From assembly GCA_944363635.1 (NCBI GenBank), contig CALVUP010000003.1, forward strand, positions 1-64,000: a stretch of DNA of 64,000 nt, given 5' to 3'. Positions 15,413 to 23,914 of the stretch are shown here, in pieces. The stretch comes from an uncultured Bacilli bacterium (GTDB lineage Bacteria; Bacillota_I; Bacilli_A; RF39; UBA660). The translations under genes and the position numbers were made by a program. The first letter of the stretch is position 1. Each line of letters opens with the position of its first letter. The notes below the pieces were generated by a model, which ran no database searches, was not told the DNA's origin, and saw only the letters and a list, made by a program, of their open reading frames with translations.

Positions 15413-16064
15413 ACTTATAACCTACACTTCGTACTGTTTTTATTAAATCCCTATATTTCCCCAATTTATTTCTAAGCATTTTGATATGAGTATCAATGGT
15501 TCTATCATCTCCGAAAAAGTCGTATCCCCAAATTTTAGATAGCAATTGCTCTCTAGATAACGCCACATTTTCATTTTTCGTAAAATAAGTTAATAAATCA
15601 TATTCTTTTGGGGTAAGTTCCAATTCCTTATGATCAAGTTGCACGGTATGTGACTTATAATTGATTTCTAAATCTTTATATTTATATTCTTCCTTTTCAT
15701 CATTACCATTTCGTTTTAAAACTGCTTTTACGCGTGCAATTAATTCTTTTGGTGAAAAAGGTTTTGTTACATAATCATCAATACCTAAATCAAATCCTGA
15801 CAATTTATCATATTCTTCTCCACGAGCAGAAAGCATAATCACAGGCACATCCGAAAATGTTTTGATTTCTTTTACCGCACTAAAACCATCTAATTTTGGC
15901 ATCATAATATCCATAATAATTAAATCAATATTCTTATAATTTCTAGCCATTTCAATCGAATCTTTTCCATTCGAAGCTTCTAATACTTCATAGCCTTCAT
16001 TTTCCAAGTACTCTTTAATCACATCACGAATTAACTTTTCATCATCAACCACTAAGATATGCAT
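15393..16064 (-). CDS. OmpR/PhoB-family response regulator
   Basis: 223 aa. Receiver domain with acidic pair DDE (residues 7-9), phospho-acceptor Asp in LIIMDIMMPK, and Lys in DDYVTKPFSPKEL. A C-terminal winged-helix DNA-binding domain ends in DTHIKMLRNKLGKYRDLIKTVRSVGYKFE, typical of the OmpR class (that span quoted as landmarks: DTHIKMLR and VRSVGYKF). It is encoded directly before its partner kinase. SD GAGGTGG precedes the ATG. A minus-strand TATAAT at about 16083-16088 may mark a promoter but lacks a clear -35. Targets unknown. Confidence 0.94.
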   Translation of the reverse strand: MHILVVDDEKLIRDVIKEYLENEGYEVLEASNGKDSIEMARNYKNIDLIIMDIMMPKLDGFSAVKEIKTFSDVPVIMLSARGEEYDKLSGFDLGIDDYVTKPFSPKELIARVKAVLKRNGNDEKEEYKYKDLEINYKSHTVQLDHKELELTPKEYDLLTYFTKNENVALSREQLLSKIWGYDFFGDDRTIDTHIKMLRNKLGKYRDLIKTVRSVGYKFEAKKD

Positions 16065-16115
16065 ATAACCACCTCACTTATAATTATATATAAAAATATG
16101 GAAACTACGTGAAAT

Positions 16116-16637
16116 TTAAAAATAAATATTATTTTTCATCTCATATTCTAAGCTCGTTTTTTCTCCATGTCCTGGGTACAAAGTAATTCCTTTAGGATAC
16201 AATTTTAATTTTCCTATACTTGATTTCATTTCATCAAAATTGCCCCCTTCTAAATCCGTTCGTCCAATTGTATCTTTAAATACAAAGTCTCCCACAAACA
16301 TAATCTTCTCTTGATCAAAATAAAAACTAACAGAGTCTTTTGAATGTCCAGGTGTATAAAGAACCTTAAAAACAAAATCATCGATTTTATACTCCTTTTC
16401 TTCTAAACAAGTACGATCATAGATGGGCACATCATATTTATCCTTCATTTGCTCTAAAGCTCCCACATGATCAAAATGGCGATGCGTAATTAAAATACCC
16501 ATGCATTTGTATTTAGAAACAAGAGAATCAATCTTTAAAAAATCATCTCCAGGATCAATAACTAAACATTTTCCATACTTACTTATAACATAACAATTTT
16601 CTTCTAAATACCCTGTCTTTACTCTTTCTATTTTCAT
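16116..16637 (-). CDS. MBL-fold metallo-hydrolase (glyoxalase II-like)
   Basis: 173 aa, shorter than true glyoxalase II (about 250). The metal motif HxHxDH appears as THRHFDHVG (about residues 53-61), with further metal ligands in TPGHSKDS, FVGDFVFKDTIGRTDL and YPGHGEKT. This matches the small YcbL/GloB-like MBL hydrolases of Firmicutes. Substrate unknown; thioester or related hydrolysis is inferred from the family. SD AGAAAGGAAATTT before the ATG. It probably shares a transcript with the hypothetical gene upstream and may read into the two-component operon. Confidence 0.9.
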   Translation of the reverse strand: MKIERVKTGYLEENCYVISKYGKCLVIDPGDDFLKIDSLVSKYKCMGILITHRHFDHVGALEQMKDKYDVPIYDRTCLEEKEYKIDDFVFKVLYTPGHSKDSVSFYFDQEKIMFVGDFVFKDTIGRTDLEGGNFDEMKSSIGKLKLYPKGITLYPGHGEKTSLEYEMKNNIYF

Positions 16638-16665
16638 AAATTTCCTTTCTACTCAGCAAATATAC

Positions 16666-17106
16666 TTAAAAAAATTTAATATTTTTAAAGAAATGTTTTG
16701 CTTCACTTTCCACAGGAACATTAAGCTCTTTTACTTCCTCTAAAATCGTTCGTAAACATCCAATATTCTCTTGTGCTTTTAAGTATACTTTTTCATATTC
16801 ATCAAACGCATCACAAAAATCAATAAATGTTTCCCCAAAAGGAATCTTTTTCTCACCAGTTTGATATTGCTCTAAATCGCTACCTAAGCGATCATACGTC
16901 AATGAAATAGCAATATAAGATTTTATAACATCATAAAAATCATGATAATATATTTTCTTATTTGAAAAACCTGGCGCATATGTTTTATTATATTCTTCAA
17001 TTTCTTCATCGGTCCAAAATTCATCTCTAAAATAATGATAGCGGGGATCGTACAATCCTCTTTCTTTTATTTTTTCTTCAATCATTTCACAAGTAATTTG
17101 GTTCAT
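16666..17106 (-). CDS. Conserved-looking hypothetical protein, soluble
   Basis: 146 aa with no recognised domain. Features: Tyr/Asp-rich N-terminal third (YDPRYHYFRDEFW), a YYHDFYDVI helix and a long amphipathic C-terminal half. No signal peptide or membrane segment. A clear promoter and SD (AAAGGAGTGAG) show it is expressed. It is followed at 28 nt by the MBL hydrolase gene, so the two may work together. Function unknown. Confidence 0.65.
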   Translation of the reverse strand: MNQITCEMIEEKIKERGLYDPRYHYFRDEFWTDEEIEEYNKTYAPGFSNKKIYYHDFYDVIKSYIAISLTYDRLGSDLEQYQTGEKKIPFGETFIDFCDAFDEYEKVYLKAQENIGCLRTILEEVKELNVPVESEAKHFFKNIKFF

Positions 17107-17131
17107 ACTCTCACTCCTTTACGTACTTTTT

Positions 17132-17160
17132 ATTATAGTATAAGTGATCTTTTTAAGCAA
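17132..17160 (-). promoter_or_regulatory. Sigma-A promoter overlapping the capA-like terminator
   Basis: Minus strand TTGCTT (17155-17160), 17 bp, TATAAT (17132-17137). The -35 lies in the T-rich tail of the preceding terminator. Confidence 0.8.
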
Positions 17161-17189
17161 GAAAAATAGGCTATGATTCATAGCCTATT
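17157..17189 (-). terminator. Terminator formed by the last codons of the CapA-family gene
   Basis: Minus-strand 11-bp stem AATAGGCTATG / CATAGCCTATT, loop AAT, then a T-run. The final six codons and the TAG stop are inside the hairpin. Confidence 0.9.
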
Positions 17190-18349
17190 ACTTTTACAAA
17201 ATCTGCATTTTCACCTAAATCTTGTACCCAACGGTCAAAATAATCTTTATATCCATAAAAGATATCATTATTTAATTGATTGTAACGATATAATTTAAAA
17301 TTCTGATAACTTGAATTAAAATCGGTATAGACAAACTCGGCAGTTACATCTGAGAAATCAATAGTTGTTTGTCCATCTTTAACGGTTTTATTAATGTTTA
17401 GACCAACCATCAACCCTGTAATGTTTTCTACATTAATTTGACCTGACAAGAAATTACCAAGAGAATAAATAACTAGGGTATCTCCTATATATTCAATGGG
17501 CTCAATCACATGAGGATGCGTTCCAATAATTAAATCAACACCCAAATCGGATAAATACTTTGCAATCCTCGTTTGATCTTCATCGATTGCTCCTTCATTA
17601 TATTCGGTTCCCCAGTGCATAGCGACCATAACCACATCAACTTTATCTCTTACGCGTTCAATATCCGCTTTAGCAAGTTCATCACTATACATATTGACAT
17701 AATACTCTTCGCCAGCTGGAGTAGAAAGGCCATTGTTCCAAGTCGTATAAGAAAGCATCGCATAAGTAATACCATTTACTTCACCAATTTTTGCTGTATC
17801 ACGTTCTTCAAAAGAAGAATAAGTTCCTGCCCAATATACATCTTTTTGCCCTTTCCAATAAGCAATTGAATTATCAAGAGCTTCTGTTCCACGATCCATG
17901 CTATGATTATTCGCTAGAGAAACTAAGTTAAATCCAGCATCAATAAAAGCATCTCCGACTTCATAAGGTGAATTAAATTGCGGATAAGTAGAAAGCCCAA
18001 GTTCACTACCTCCTAGAATCGTTTCTTGATTATAATAGGCAAGATCATACTCCTGGATTAATGGTTTTACATTTTCAAGCATTCCTGTAAAATCATAACC
18101 TCCATCTGTCGTTCTTGCATCATAATAAACAGAGCTATGGATTAAGCAATCTCCCACCATAATCATGGAAGCACTATATTCTTCTTCCTCTGGTTTTTCT
18201 TCCTCTACTTTTTTCTCTTCTTTTGCATCGTCTTTCTTTAAAGACATATAACTATAAGTTCCTATTCCTATAGCAAGCGCAAGCAATAGGAAAATTATGA
18301 TAATTTTAAATGATTTTTTTAGTTTTCTCTTCTTTTTTTGTTTTGCCAT
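17171..18349 (-). CDS. CapA family protein (poly-gamma-glutamate capsule-type metallophosphatase fold)
   Basis: 392 aa. A very basic N-terminus, one membrane segment (about residues 14-32) and an acidic linker precede a CapA/PGA_cap domain. Motifs: MVGDCLIHSSV (about 61-71), AYYNQETILGG, SLANNHSMDRG, a central VVMVAMHWGTEY and GTHPHVIEP with YSLGNFLSG, in order. These are metal ligands of the calcineurin-like fold. Family members take part in poly-gamma-glutamate or other envelope polymer formation, but capB, capC and capE partners are not here, so polymer identity is unknown. SD GAGG before the ATG; galE is directly upstream and may be co-transcribed. Confidence 0.9.
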   Translation of the reverse strand: MAKQKKKRKLKKSFKIIIIFLLLALAIGIGTYSYMSLKKDDAKEEKKVEEEKPEEEEYSASMIMVGDCLIHSSVYYDARTTDGGYDFTGMLENVKPLIQEYDLAYYNQETILGGSELGLSTYPQFNSPYEVGDAFIDAGFNLVSLANNHSMDRGTEALDNSIAYWKGQKDVYWAGTYSSFEERDTAKIGEVNGITYAMLSYTTWNNGLSTPAGEEYYVNMYSDELAKADIERVRDKVDVVMVAMHWGTEYNEGAIDEDQTRIAKYLSDLGVDLIIGTHPHVIEPIEYIGDTLVIYSLGNFLSGQINVENITGLMVGLNINKTVKDGQTTIDFSDVTAEFVYTDFNSSYQNFKLYRYNQLNNDIFYGYKDYFDRWVQDLGENADFVKVIGYES

Positions 18350-18376
18350 AACGAATACCTCAACTATTATTACTTA

Positions 18377-19360
18377 TTATTTATTGTTTATTTTTTTACG
18401 AAAAGCCAAATCCGATTTGACCATATCCTCCAACTTATATTTTGGGCTCCATCCTAAAAGTTCACGTGCTTTTTTATTAGACGCAATTAGTTTAGCAGGA
18501 TCCCCATCTCTTCTTGGTGCTATACGATAATCAACAGGTAGATATTTACGCACAACATCTACAACTTCTTTTACAGAATATCCTTCATTGGATCCTAAAT
18601 TTACAAGTAAACTCTTTTTATTTTTTACTAAATATTCAGCCCCTAGAACATGCGCATAAGCAAGATCAGATACATGGATATAATCCCTGATACAAGTTCC
18701 ATCTTTCGTATCATAATCATCACCAAAGATATCCATATGATCCCTTATTTTAAGCCCCGCTTGAATAGCAACCGGAATTAAATGCGTAAGCACATCCTTT
18801 TTAAGTCCAATTTCTAAAGAAGCATCAGCCCCTGCGACATTAAAATATCGAAAAATACAATAATGCATATCATAAGCATTACATACCCACTTAATCATAT
18901 TTTCACTCGCATATTTACTTGCTCCATATGGATTGATTGGATCACAAGGATCATCCTCTTCACAAATACCCTTTTTACTATCTCCATACACAGCCGCCGT
19001 AGAAGAAAAGACAACGTTTTTAATATGGAATTCTGTCATAACCTCAAGCATCAAACGAACGCCTTCAACATTGTTATGATAATATTCTAAAGGTTGCTTC
19101 ACACTCTCTGGAACAATTAATTTTGCCGCAAAATGCATAACGACATCAAAAGGTTTTATATCACATTCCTCTTTAAATACACGAGTTAAATCCTCTTTAT
19201 TTGTAATGTCTCCTAAATAGAATTTGGCATTTTTATGCACAAATTCCTTATACCCAGTTGATAAATTGTCCATAACAACCACTTCATGGCCTGCTCGTAT
19301 AAGTTCATAAACTGTATGACTTCCAATATAACCTGCTCCACCGATTACCAATACTTTCAT
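18377..19360 (-). CDS. galE: UDP-glucose 4-epimerase
   Basis: 327 aa from the ATG preceded by GGAGG at 8 nt. Rossmann GGAGYIGSH (about residues 7-15), catalytic SSTAAVYG with YGASKYASE (the YxxxK pair), and the NVAGAD and RDYIHVSDLA motifs of GalE. It interconverts UDP-glucose and UDP-galactose using bound NAD. It supplies galactose for surface polysaccharide, consistent with the CapA-family gene 27 nt downstream. Promoter clear. Confidence 0.95.
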   Translation of the reverse strand: MKVLVIGGAGYIGSHTVYELIRAGHEVVVMDNLSTGYKEFVHKNAKFYLGDITNKEDLTRVFKEECDIKPFDVVMHFAAKLIVPESVKQPLEYYHNNVEGVRLMLEVMTEFHIKNVVFSSTAAVYGDSKKGICEEDDPCDPINPYGASKYASENMIKWVCNAYDMHYCIFRYFNVAGADASLEIGLKKDVLTHLIPVAIQAGLKIRDHMDIFGDDYDTKDGTCIRDYIHVSDLAYAHVLGAEYLVKNKKSLLVNLGSNEGYSVKEVVDVVRKYLPVDYRIAPRRDGDPAKLIASNKKARELLGWSPKYKLEDMVKSDLAFRKKINNK

Positions 19361-19385
19361 AATCAAATCCTCCAATACTATACCC

Positions 19386-19414
19386 ATTATATCTTATTTT
19401 TTCTAGTAAAACAA
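19386..19414 (-). promoter_or_regulatory. Sigma-A promoter of galE
   Basis: Minus strand TTGTTT (19409-19414), 17 bp, TATAAT (19386-19391). Confidence 0.75.
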
Positions 19415-19419
19415 GTTAC

Positions 19420-19450
19420 AAAAAGAAAAGGCTTCTTATTAAAGCCTTTT
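19420..19450 (-). terminator. Terminator of the three-gene cassette, stop codon in the loop
   Basis: Minus-strand stem AAAAGGCTT / AAGCCTTTT, then CTTTTTG. The TAA stop of the kinase-like gene lies in the loop. Confidence 0.85.
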
Positions 19451-20389
19451 TGCATATTCTTTGATCGCCTCATCTGGATATACATTTTCTTTTTCTAAAT
19501 CGAAAACACGTTTTGTAGCATCCTTTAAGGCTTTATTTTTTGGATCTAAAAGTTCACTAAATAGATCCGGATAATCATAGCCTTCATAATAAATAAAATT
19601 GTTAATACGATCATTTAAAACATGTTGTTGATACTGTGTTGATGTGTCAGTCCCTAAAAGGCCTAATTCATCATCCAGTAAATAATACATCGTATTTAAT
19701 AAGGAAGCCTGATTTAAATTTCGAGTATAAAATTTCCCATCAAAATATTTTTTATTTTTAAAAATAGGATTTTTACTTGGTGATAAAATAGCACTATTTT
19801 TAAGAGACAATAGACGATTGATTTGAAAATCATCATAATCAATTAATTTTATTTTTAATTCAGGGGTTATTATAATATTAGAAAGATTCGATAAATCGGT
19901 AATGATAATACCCCTTTCATTTGCATTTCTTACAACATTTGTTAACTGTAATAATAGATCTGTAGCTAATTTATGATTTACAGCTAAATCCTTACGTTGA
20001 TCATAAATACTTTTACCTTCTACTTTTTCCTGTTCATATCCTATGAAAGTTCCATCTTTTTTATAATATGCTGCAGTCGGTAAAGAAATAGAAGATTCAA
20101 AATCTTTAAAATCCGATGAAATAAGAACCTTCTTTTCCATTAACTCTCTAGACTTTAAAATCAAATCATCAAAATCCAAAGAACCAAGTAACAAATAACA
20201 GTTTGCATCCATAATACGTAACTGTTCCATATTAAATTGAAAAGCTGGATTTTGTTCTTTGCTATCTGGTATTATTTTTAATATTTTATTTTCTTCAGTC
20301 AAATACGTTTTTGTATTAGAATGTTCACTTGTATCCGATAACAATTCACTCGTATATAAAATTTCATCTGTTAGTATTTTCTTTTCCAT
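19439..20389 (-). CDS. Kinase-fold-like protein of unknown function (third gene of cassette)
   Basis: 316 aa. The central part resembles a protein-kinase fold. K38 in ENKILKII could be the ATP lysine. RGIIITDLSNLSNIII (about residues 159-174) looks like a catalytic loop, D165 with N168 or N171 at non-standard spacing. IKLIDYDDFQI (about 180-190) replaces the usual DFG with DYD, and the C-lobe is short. It may be a weak, divergent or inactive kinase. SD AGGGGG shares a 12-nt context with the first cassette gene. It lies 39 nt after the PHP gene. Kinase relation is inference from motif layout. Confidence 0.6.
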   Translation of the reverse strand: MEKKILTDEILYTSELLSDTSEHSNTKTYLTEENKILKIIPDSKEQNPAFQFNMEQLRIMDANCYLLLGSLDFDDLILKSRELMEKKVLISSDFKDFESSISLPTAAYYKKDGTFIGYEQEKVEGKSIYDQRKDLAVNHKLATDLLLQLTNVVRNANERGIIITDLSNLSNIIITPELKIKLIDYDDFQINRLLSLKNSAILSPSKNPIFKNKKYFDGKFYTRNLNQASLLNTMYYLLDDELGLLGTDTSTQYQQHVLNDRINNFIYYEGYDYPDLFSELLDPKNKALKDATKRVFDLEKENVYPDEAIKEYAKRL

Positions 20390-20428
20390 AGATAACCCCC
20401 TAAAATTACATCAAAATAACTATATCAT

Positions 20429-21322
20429 TTAATCCAATAACGTATGTACGATATCATAAGCATCTTCTTCATTTATTTCTATATCTTCATTTAACAAACC
20501 GATTACAGGATGAATTCCATCCTTATTATGAAAATCAGACCCAATAGTTATTTGTAGATCATATTTTCTTGCAATTTCTTTCCAATGAGCACAAGTATTT
20601 CTTTTTTTGTTGTTTTTATCAATATAAATATAAATCGCTTCTATCCCATCCGCCTGCATATCATCTATTAATGATAAAACATCGTTATCCGTTATATTAT
20701 CTTCATAAATATATGCCATTGGATGCGCTAAAATCACCTTTCCTCCAGCTTGGCGAATAATTTCCGCCGCTTCTTTTGGTGTTATGGTTTCTTTTTTTAC
20801 ATAAGCTGGGCAATTTTCATTCATAATGGTTTCTATAAACTCTCCCTTGGAAGGAATATGATGAAAAGTTTCCAACAATAAGTTTTCGTTCTGTTTATTA
20901 GAAATCACATCTAATGCAATATGTGCTTTTGTAACTGCATCTATTTTATCCAATTCATCTACGTTTACCAAATAACCCAATTCTTTTAGTTTTTCTGTGA
21001 CTTTATAAAGATAAATATGTCGTGCGTTTCTTAAAGCATATAATTTATCGTGAAGAACTTTGTTTTTTAGGTCAATATTATAGCCCAAAACATGTATACC
21101 ACATTTTGAACTTTTAGTTGAAATTTCTACAGCTGGAATAAGCTTTATATTTTTTGCTTCTGCATATTCGAAAACTTCATCAGTATAAGCATCAATAGTA
21201 TCATGGTCTGCAATCGCAATAATTTCAACATTATTTTTTTTAGCTTCATCAATAACCTGTTTTGGACTAAACACTCCATCTGAACAAGTCGTATGAATAT
21301 GTAAATCTATTCTTTTTTCCAT
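20429..21322 (-). CDS. PHP-domain phosphoesterase (RNase AM/YciV-like)
   Basis: 297 aa. Full PHP metal site: H8-x-H10 in DLHIHTTCSDG, H40-D41 in AIADHDTID, E in PAVEIST, H in ILAHPMAY and a C-terminal GSDFHN. Closest in layout to the YciV/TrpH phosphoesterases that act on 3',5'-bisphosphates or short RNA ends; substrate here unknown. The start overlaps the upstream gene by 16 nt (SD AAAGGG inside that gene), indicating translational coupling. The neighbours, a nucleotidyltransferase-like and a kinase-like protein, suggest nucleotide or RNA chemistry. Confidence 0.88.
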   Translation of the reverse strand: MEKRIDLHIHTTCSDGVFSPKQVIDEAKKNNVEIIAIADHDTIDAYTDEVFEYAEAKNIKLIPAVEISTKSSKCGIHVLGYNIDLKNKVLHDKLYALRNARHIYLYKVTEKLKELGYLVNVDELDKIDAVTKAHIALDVISNKQNENLLLETFHHIPSKGEFIETIMNENCPAYVKKETITPKEAAEIIRQAGGKVILAHPMAYIYEDNITDNDVLSLIDDMQADGIEAIYIYIDKNNKKRNTCAHWKEIARKYDLQITIGSDFHNKDGIHPVIGLLNEDIEINEEDAYDIVHTLLD

Positions 21323-22257
21323 AATTCTACCCTTTCACAATATCTTTTTTGTAAAACTGGATTTTCAAATCTTCGTTTTACTGAATCTTTTGAAGCAGAA
21401 AATAAAAATTGTTTTAATTGATTGTGATCAAACGCATTTGAAACAATCTTTCTTGAATAATCTAATTTTCTTTTCAATGTTTTTTCAAAATTAAAATCTG
21501 TCATACTATATAAGAAATCAACTACAAAATTATAAGCCTCATCATCATTTTGCCAAGTTTTTCTTAAGGAAATCGGTAATATTGGTAAATAAGGTATATT
21601 TTGATCAACCAACGCAGACTGCAATACAAATGGAATCTCATCAATCAAATGACTAAGTTTAGAATATTCTATAATATGTATATCTAACGGCAACATTTTA
21701 GAAGGCATTTTTCCATTTTCAATATCATCTGTAATTTCTTTAAAATCATAAATGGTTTGTAATGGGTCTATATCCGAAGTATGCATGTTGTGTTCATTAA
21801 AATGAACAAGTAGATAATCTTTTGCTTTATCAACATATAAATCCGAGCAAACCATCCACATATCAATATCAGGTAATCGATTAATTACCTTTCTAGGCTT
21901 TAAAGAATTATCAATTTGAGGACAAGGCAAACAAACCTGTTTTAAATCCGGCATGAGATGTCCCTTAATGGTTAAACATTTTTCACATGGCCAATGAGTT
22001 AATTTTGCTGCTTCAATAGAATGAATCAAGTCATTATTATATCTAATCTGCTCATCAATAACAGGTAAATCTCCTACAAAAGAATCTCCTAAAGCATAGA
22101 ATGGATATCTCGTTCCAAACGATCCAAAATAGCCAGGAGCCTTTTGCATAACATCATTAATAGCCTTTATATTTTCAATAATATACTTCTTTTTTAATTC
22201 CGTATTATTGTTTTCAAATTTTGAAGAATAAGTAGCAGCCTCTAAACAAATATTCAT
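21307..22257 (-). CDS. Unknown protein with zinc ribbon and nucleotidyltransferase-like DxD motif (first gene of cassette)
   Basis: 316 aa, family not recognised. Visible features: GS at residues 45-46 (YFGSFGTRYPFYA), a zinc-ribbon motif C91-x2-C94-x14-C109-x2-C112, and PDIDMWMVCSD (D130, D132), which looks like the metal-binding DxD strand of polymerase-beta-type nucleotidyltransferases. If so, the ribbon is inserted between the GS and DxD elements. The C-terminal half is helical and basic (KRKLDYSRK, KRRFENPVLQKRY). Consensus promoter and SD AGGGGG. It leads the operon with the PHP and kinase-like genes. The nucleotidyltransferase idea is inference. Confidence 0.6.
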   Translation of the reverse strand: MNICLEAATYSSKFENNNTELKKKYIIENIKAINDVMQKAPGYFGSFGTRYPFYALGDSFVGDLPVIDEQIRYNNDLIHSIEAAKLTHWPCEKCLTIKGHLMPDLKQVCLPCPQIDNSLKPRKVINRLPDIDMWMVCSDLYVDKAKDYLLVHFNEHNMHTSDIDPLQTIYDFKEITDDIENGKMPSKMLPLDIHIIEYSKLSHLIDEIPFVLQSALVDQNIPYLPILPISLRKTWQNDDEAYNFVVDFLYSMTDFNFEKTLKRKLDYSRKIVSNAFDHNQLKQFLFSASKDSVKRRFENPVLQKRYCERVELWKKE

Positions 22258-22281
22258 AATTATCCCCCTAAAATTGCTTAA

Positions 22282-22310
22282 ATTATACCATATTTTGCTT
22301 TTTTTGTCAA
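22282..22310 (-). promoter_or_regulatory. Consensus sigma-A promoter of the three-gene cassette
   Basis: Minus strand TTGACA (22305-22310), 17 bp, TATAAT (22282-22287). This is a perfect match, so strong expression is expected. Confidence 0.92.
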
Positions 22311-22325
22311 AATTTTACCCTATCC

Positions 22326-23060
22326 TTACTCTTGATCTAACAATGTATAAAATCTTTGTTCTTTCTTCTTATCCTGTGACGTATCTATAAATTCTAAAGA
22401 AAAATCCTCTTTTTTTAACAATTTATGACTTTCTAATTGTCTTTTTAACTCTTTAGCAACCCCAACACTCCCATCAAAAAATTGTACATCCCCTAATACT
22501 TTTTTAAGCTTATCTTTAATTAATGGATAGTGTGTACAACCAAGTACTACATTTTCAACCCCCTTATATTTACCTAAAGTATTTTTCAAATAAACATCTA
22601 ACTCTTTTCCATCATTCTTTTCAATAAGTTCTGCAAGTCCTACACAAGAGTGCAAAATCGTTTTATGATTATCATATTTATGATAAAGAGCTAAGAATTT
22701 TTCACTTTCAATCGTTCCTTTAGTCGCAAGTACCAATGTCTTGCCTTCAAAATTATAATCATGTACCATCTTATAAGCAGGTTCAATAGCAATAAAAAGT
22801 ATTGTCTTATATTCTTCTCTTAACCTTTTTACACATTTCGCACTCGCTGTATTACAAGCAATCACAACAGCCACACATCCTCGATCAATTAAATACTCAA
22901 CAATACTTTTAACAATACGGTACAACTCTTTATCTGTTTTATCCCCATAAGGATTATGAATTGAATCACTATAATAAATATAACGCTGTTGAGGTAACAC
23001 CTTTAAAATTTCTTTTAAAACAGTAACTCCTCCTATACCCGAGTCAAATACACCTATCAT
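22326..23060 (-). CDS. murI: Glutamate racemase
   Basis: 244 aa from the ATG with GGAG 8 nt upstream. Active-site motifs: FDSGIGGVTVL (general-acid Asp/Ser region), PYGDK, first catalytic Cys in VIACNTASA and second in VLGCTHYPL. It converts L- to D-glutamate for peptidoglycan, so the cell wall is expected. TATAAT at 23097-23102 lies just after the terminator of the upstream gene; its -35 (TACTTT) is weak. Confidence 0.96.
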   Translation of the reverse strand: MIGVFDSGIGGVTVLKEILKVLPQQRYIYYSDSIHNPYGDKTDKELYRIVKSIVEYLIDRGCVAVVIACNTASAKCVKRLREEYKTILFIAIEPAYKMVHDYNFEGKTLVLATKGTIESEKFLALYHKYDNHKTILHSCVGLAELIEKNDGKELDVYLKNTLGKYKGVENVVLGCTHYPLIKDKLKKVLGDVQFFDGSVGVAKELKRQLESHKLLKKEDFSLEFIDTSQDKKKEQRFYTLLDQE

Positions 23061-23101
23061 TTCCTTATCTCCTTTTTCTAACTTCACTACCAGTTTATTA
23101 T

Positions 23102-23131
23102 AACAAAAAAACGAATACCAAAGTATTCGTT
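23102..23131 (-). terminator. Terminator of the ferritin-like gene
   Basis: Minus-strand stem AACGAATAC / GTATTCGTT, loop TTTG, then T7. The stop codon overlaps the first stem bases. Confidence 0.9.
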
Positions 23132-23567
23132 ATAAAAATTTCTTTAAATTTTCAACAACCTCTTCTTGCATATTTACATATTTTGATACTAATTTATGCA
23201 CACGTTCATCTGTATTTTTATGATTGAGTAGTCTCCTACCTTCAATAATTCCCATATTCGTTCCTTGTAAAAGAAGTTCTGTAATTTTGGAATCACTCGT
23301 ATCATTCATCGTTCGCATTTCAACTCCAGCCCATGTCATAAACTTATTCATTGTACTTGTTTCATGTGGCTTTTTATCACTATAATTTGGATAAAGCTTA
23401 CAAATCTCCTTCACAATACTTTTATATTCATCATATTGTTTCTCAAGAAGTTTATGTAATTTTGAATCTTTCACCTTATCTAAAATAAAATGAATGGCAT
23501 CCATCCCCATACATGCTCCTTTATTTAATTCATCTAAAACATTGATTTCATTTTTATCATCACTCAT
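23130..23567 (-). CDS. Ferritin-like four-helix protein, DUF2383-type
   Basis: 145 aa, all-helical. Helices start at NVLDELNKGACMGMDAIHFIL and continue with HKLLEKQYDEYKSIVKEI, MRTMNDTSDSKITELL and IIEGRRLLN...KYVNMQEEVVENLKK (landmarks, not continuous). E..H and E..Y..E patterns resemble the DUF2383/ferritin-like superfamily seen in Bacilli and Clostridia, some of which are spore-associated. Metal binding is not proven. I chose the ATG with GGAGG. A perfect palindrome covers the SD. Monocistronic with terminator. Confidence 0.65.
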   Translation of the reverse strand: MSDDKNEINVLDELNKGACMGMDAIHFILDKVKDSKLHKLLEKQYDEYKSIVKEICKLYPNYSDKKPHETSTMNKFMTWAGVEMRTMNDTSDSKITELLLQGTNMGIIEGRRLLNHKNTDERVHKLVSKYVNMQEEVVENLKKFL

Positions 23568-23576
23568 ATTTTTTCC

Positions 23577-23593
23577 TCCAATATTATATTGGA
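23577..23593 (-). promoter_or_regulatory. Perfect 17-bp palindrome over the SD of the ferritin-like gene
   Basis: TCCAATAT-T-ATATTGGA. Its edge overlaps GGAGG (23575-23579), so either a hairpin in the mRNA or a dimeric repressor could limit expression. The sequence shows symmetry only. Confidence 0.4.
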
Positions 23594-23748
23594 AAAAATG
23601 AATCATTTTATACCTTCACTTTTGTCTTATATAATAGTTTCTACAATACTCTAGGTAGTTTAGATAGATTTTCCATCAAAATGTGTAAACATATGAAAAT
23701 ATTTCATTATAATGATCATTAAAAATCATGTTACAATTATCATTTTAC

Positions 23749-23777
23749 AAAATAAAAAACCTTGATTTCTCAAGGTT
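23749..23777 (-). terminator. Intrinsic terminator of tRNA-Ala
   Basis: Minus-strand stem AACCTTGA / TCAAGGTT, loop GAAA, then TTTTATTTT, starting 11 nt after the CCA end. Confidence 0.92.
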
Positions 23778-23787
23778 AAATACATAT

Positions 23788-23863
23788 TGGTGGAGAATAG
23801 GAGGATCGAACTCCTGACCTCCACGGTGCAAACGTGGCGCTCTCCCAGCTGAGCTAATTCCCC
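23788..23863 (-). tRNA. tRNA-Ala (anticodon TGC)
   Basis: 76 nt including an encoded CCA end. The minus strand starts GGGGAAT, pairing with ATTCTCC in the acceptor stem, including the G3:U70 pair that marks alanine tRNA. D arm AGCTCAGCTGGGAGAGC, anticodon stem-loop CCACG-TTTGCAC-CGTGG with anticodon TGC, T arm with GTTCGATCC. Own promoter upstream and terminator downstream. Confidence 0.98.
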
Positions 23864-23884
23864 ATGTTTTTCACATGTAAATAA

Positions 23885-23914
23885 ACTATACCACATTTTA
23901 TAAATTTATGTCAA
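23885..23914 (-). promoter_or_regulatory. Promoter of tRNA-Ala
   Basis: Minus strand TTGACA (23909-23914), 18 bp, TATAGT (23885-23890). The TGA stop of spoIVFB lies within the -35 hexamer. Confidence 0.8.
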
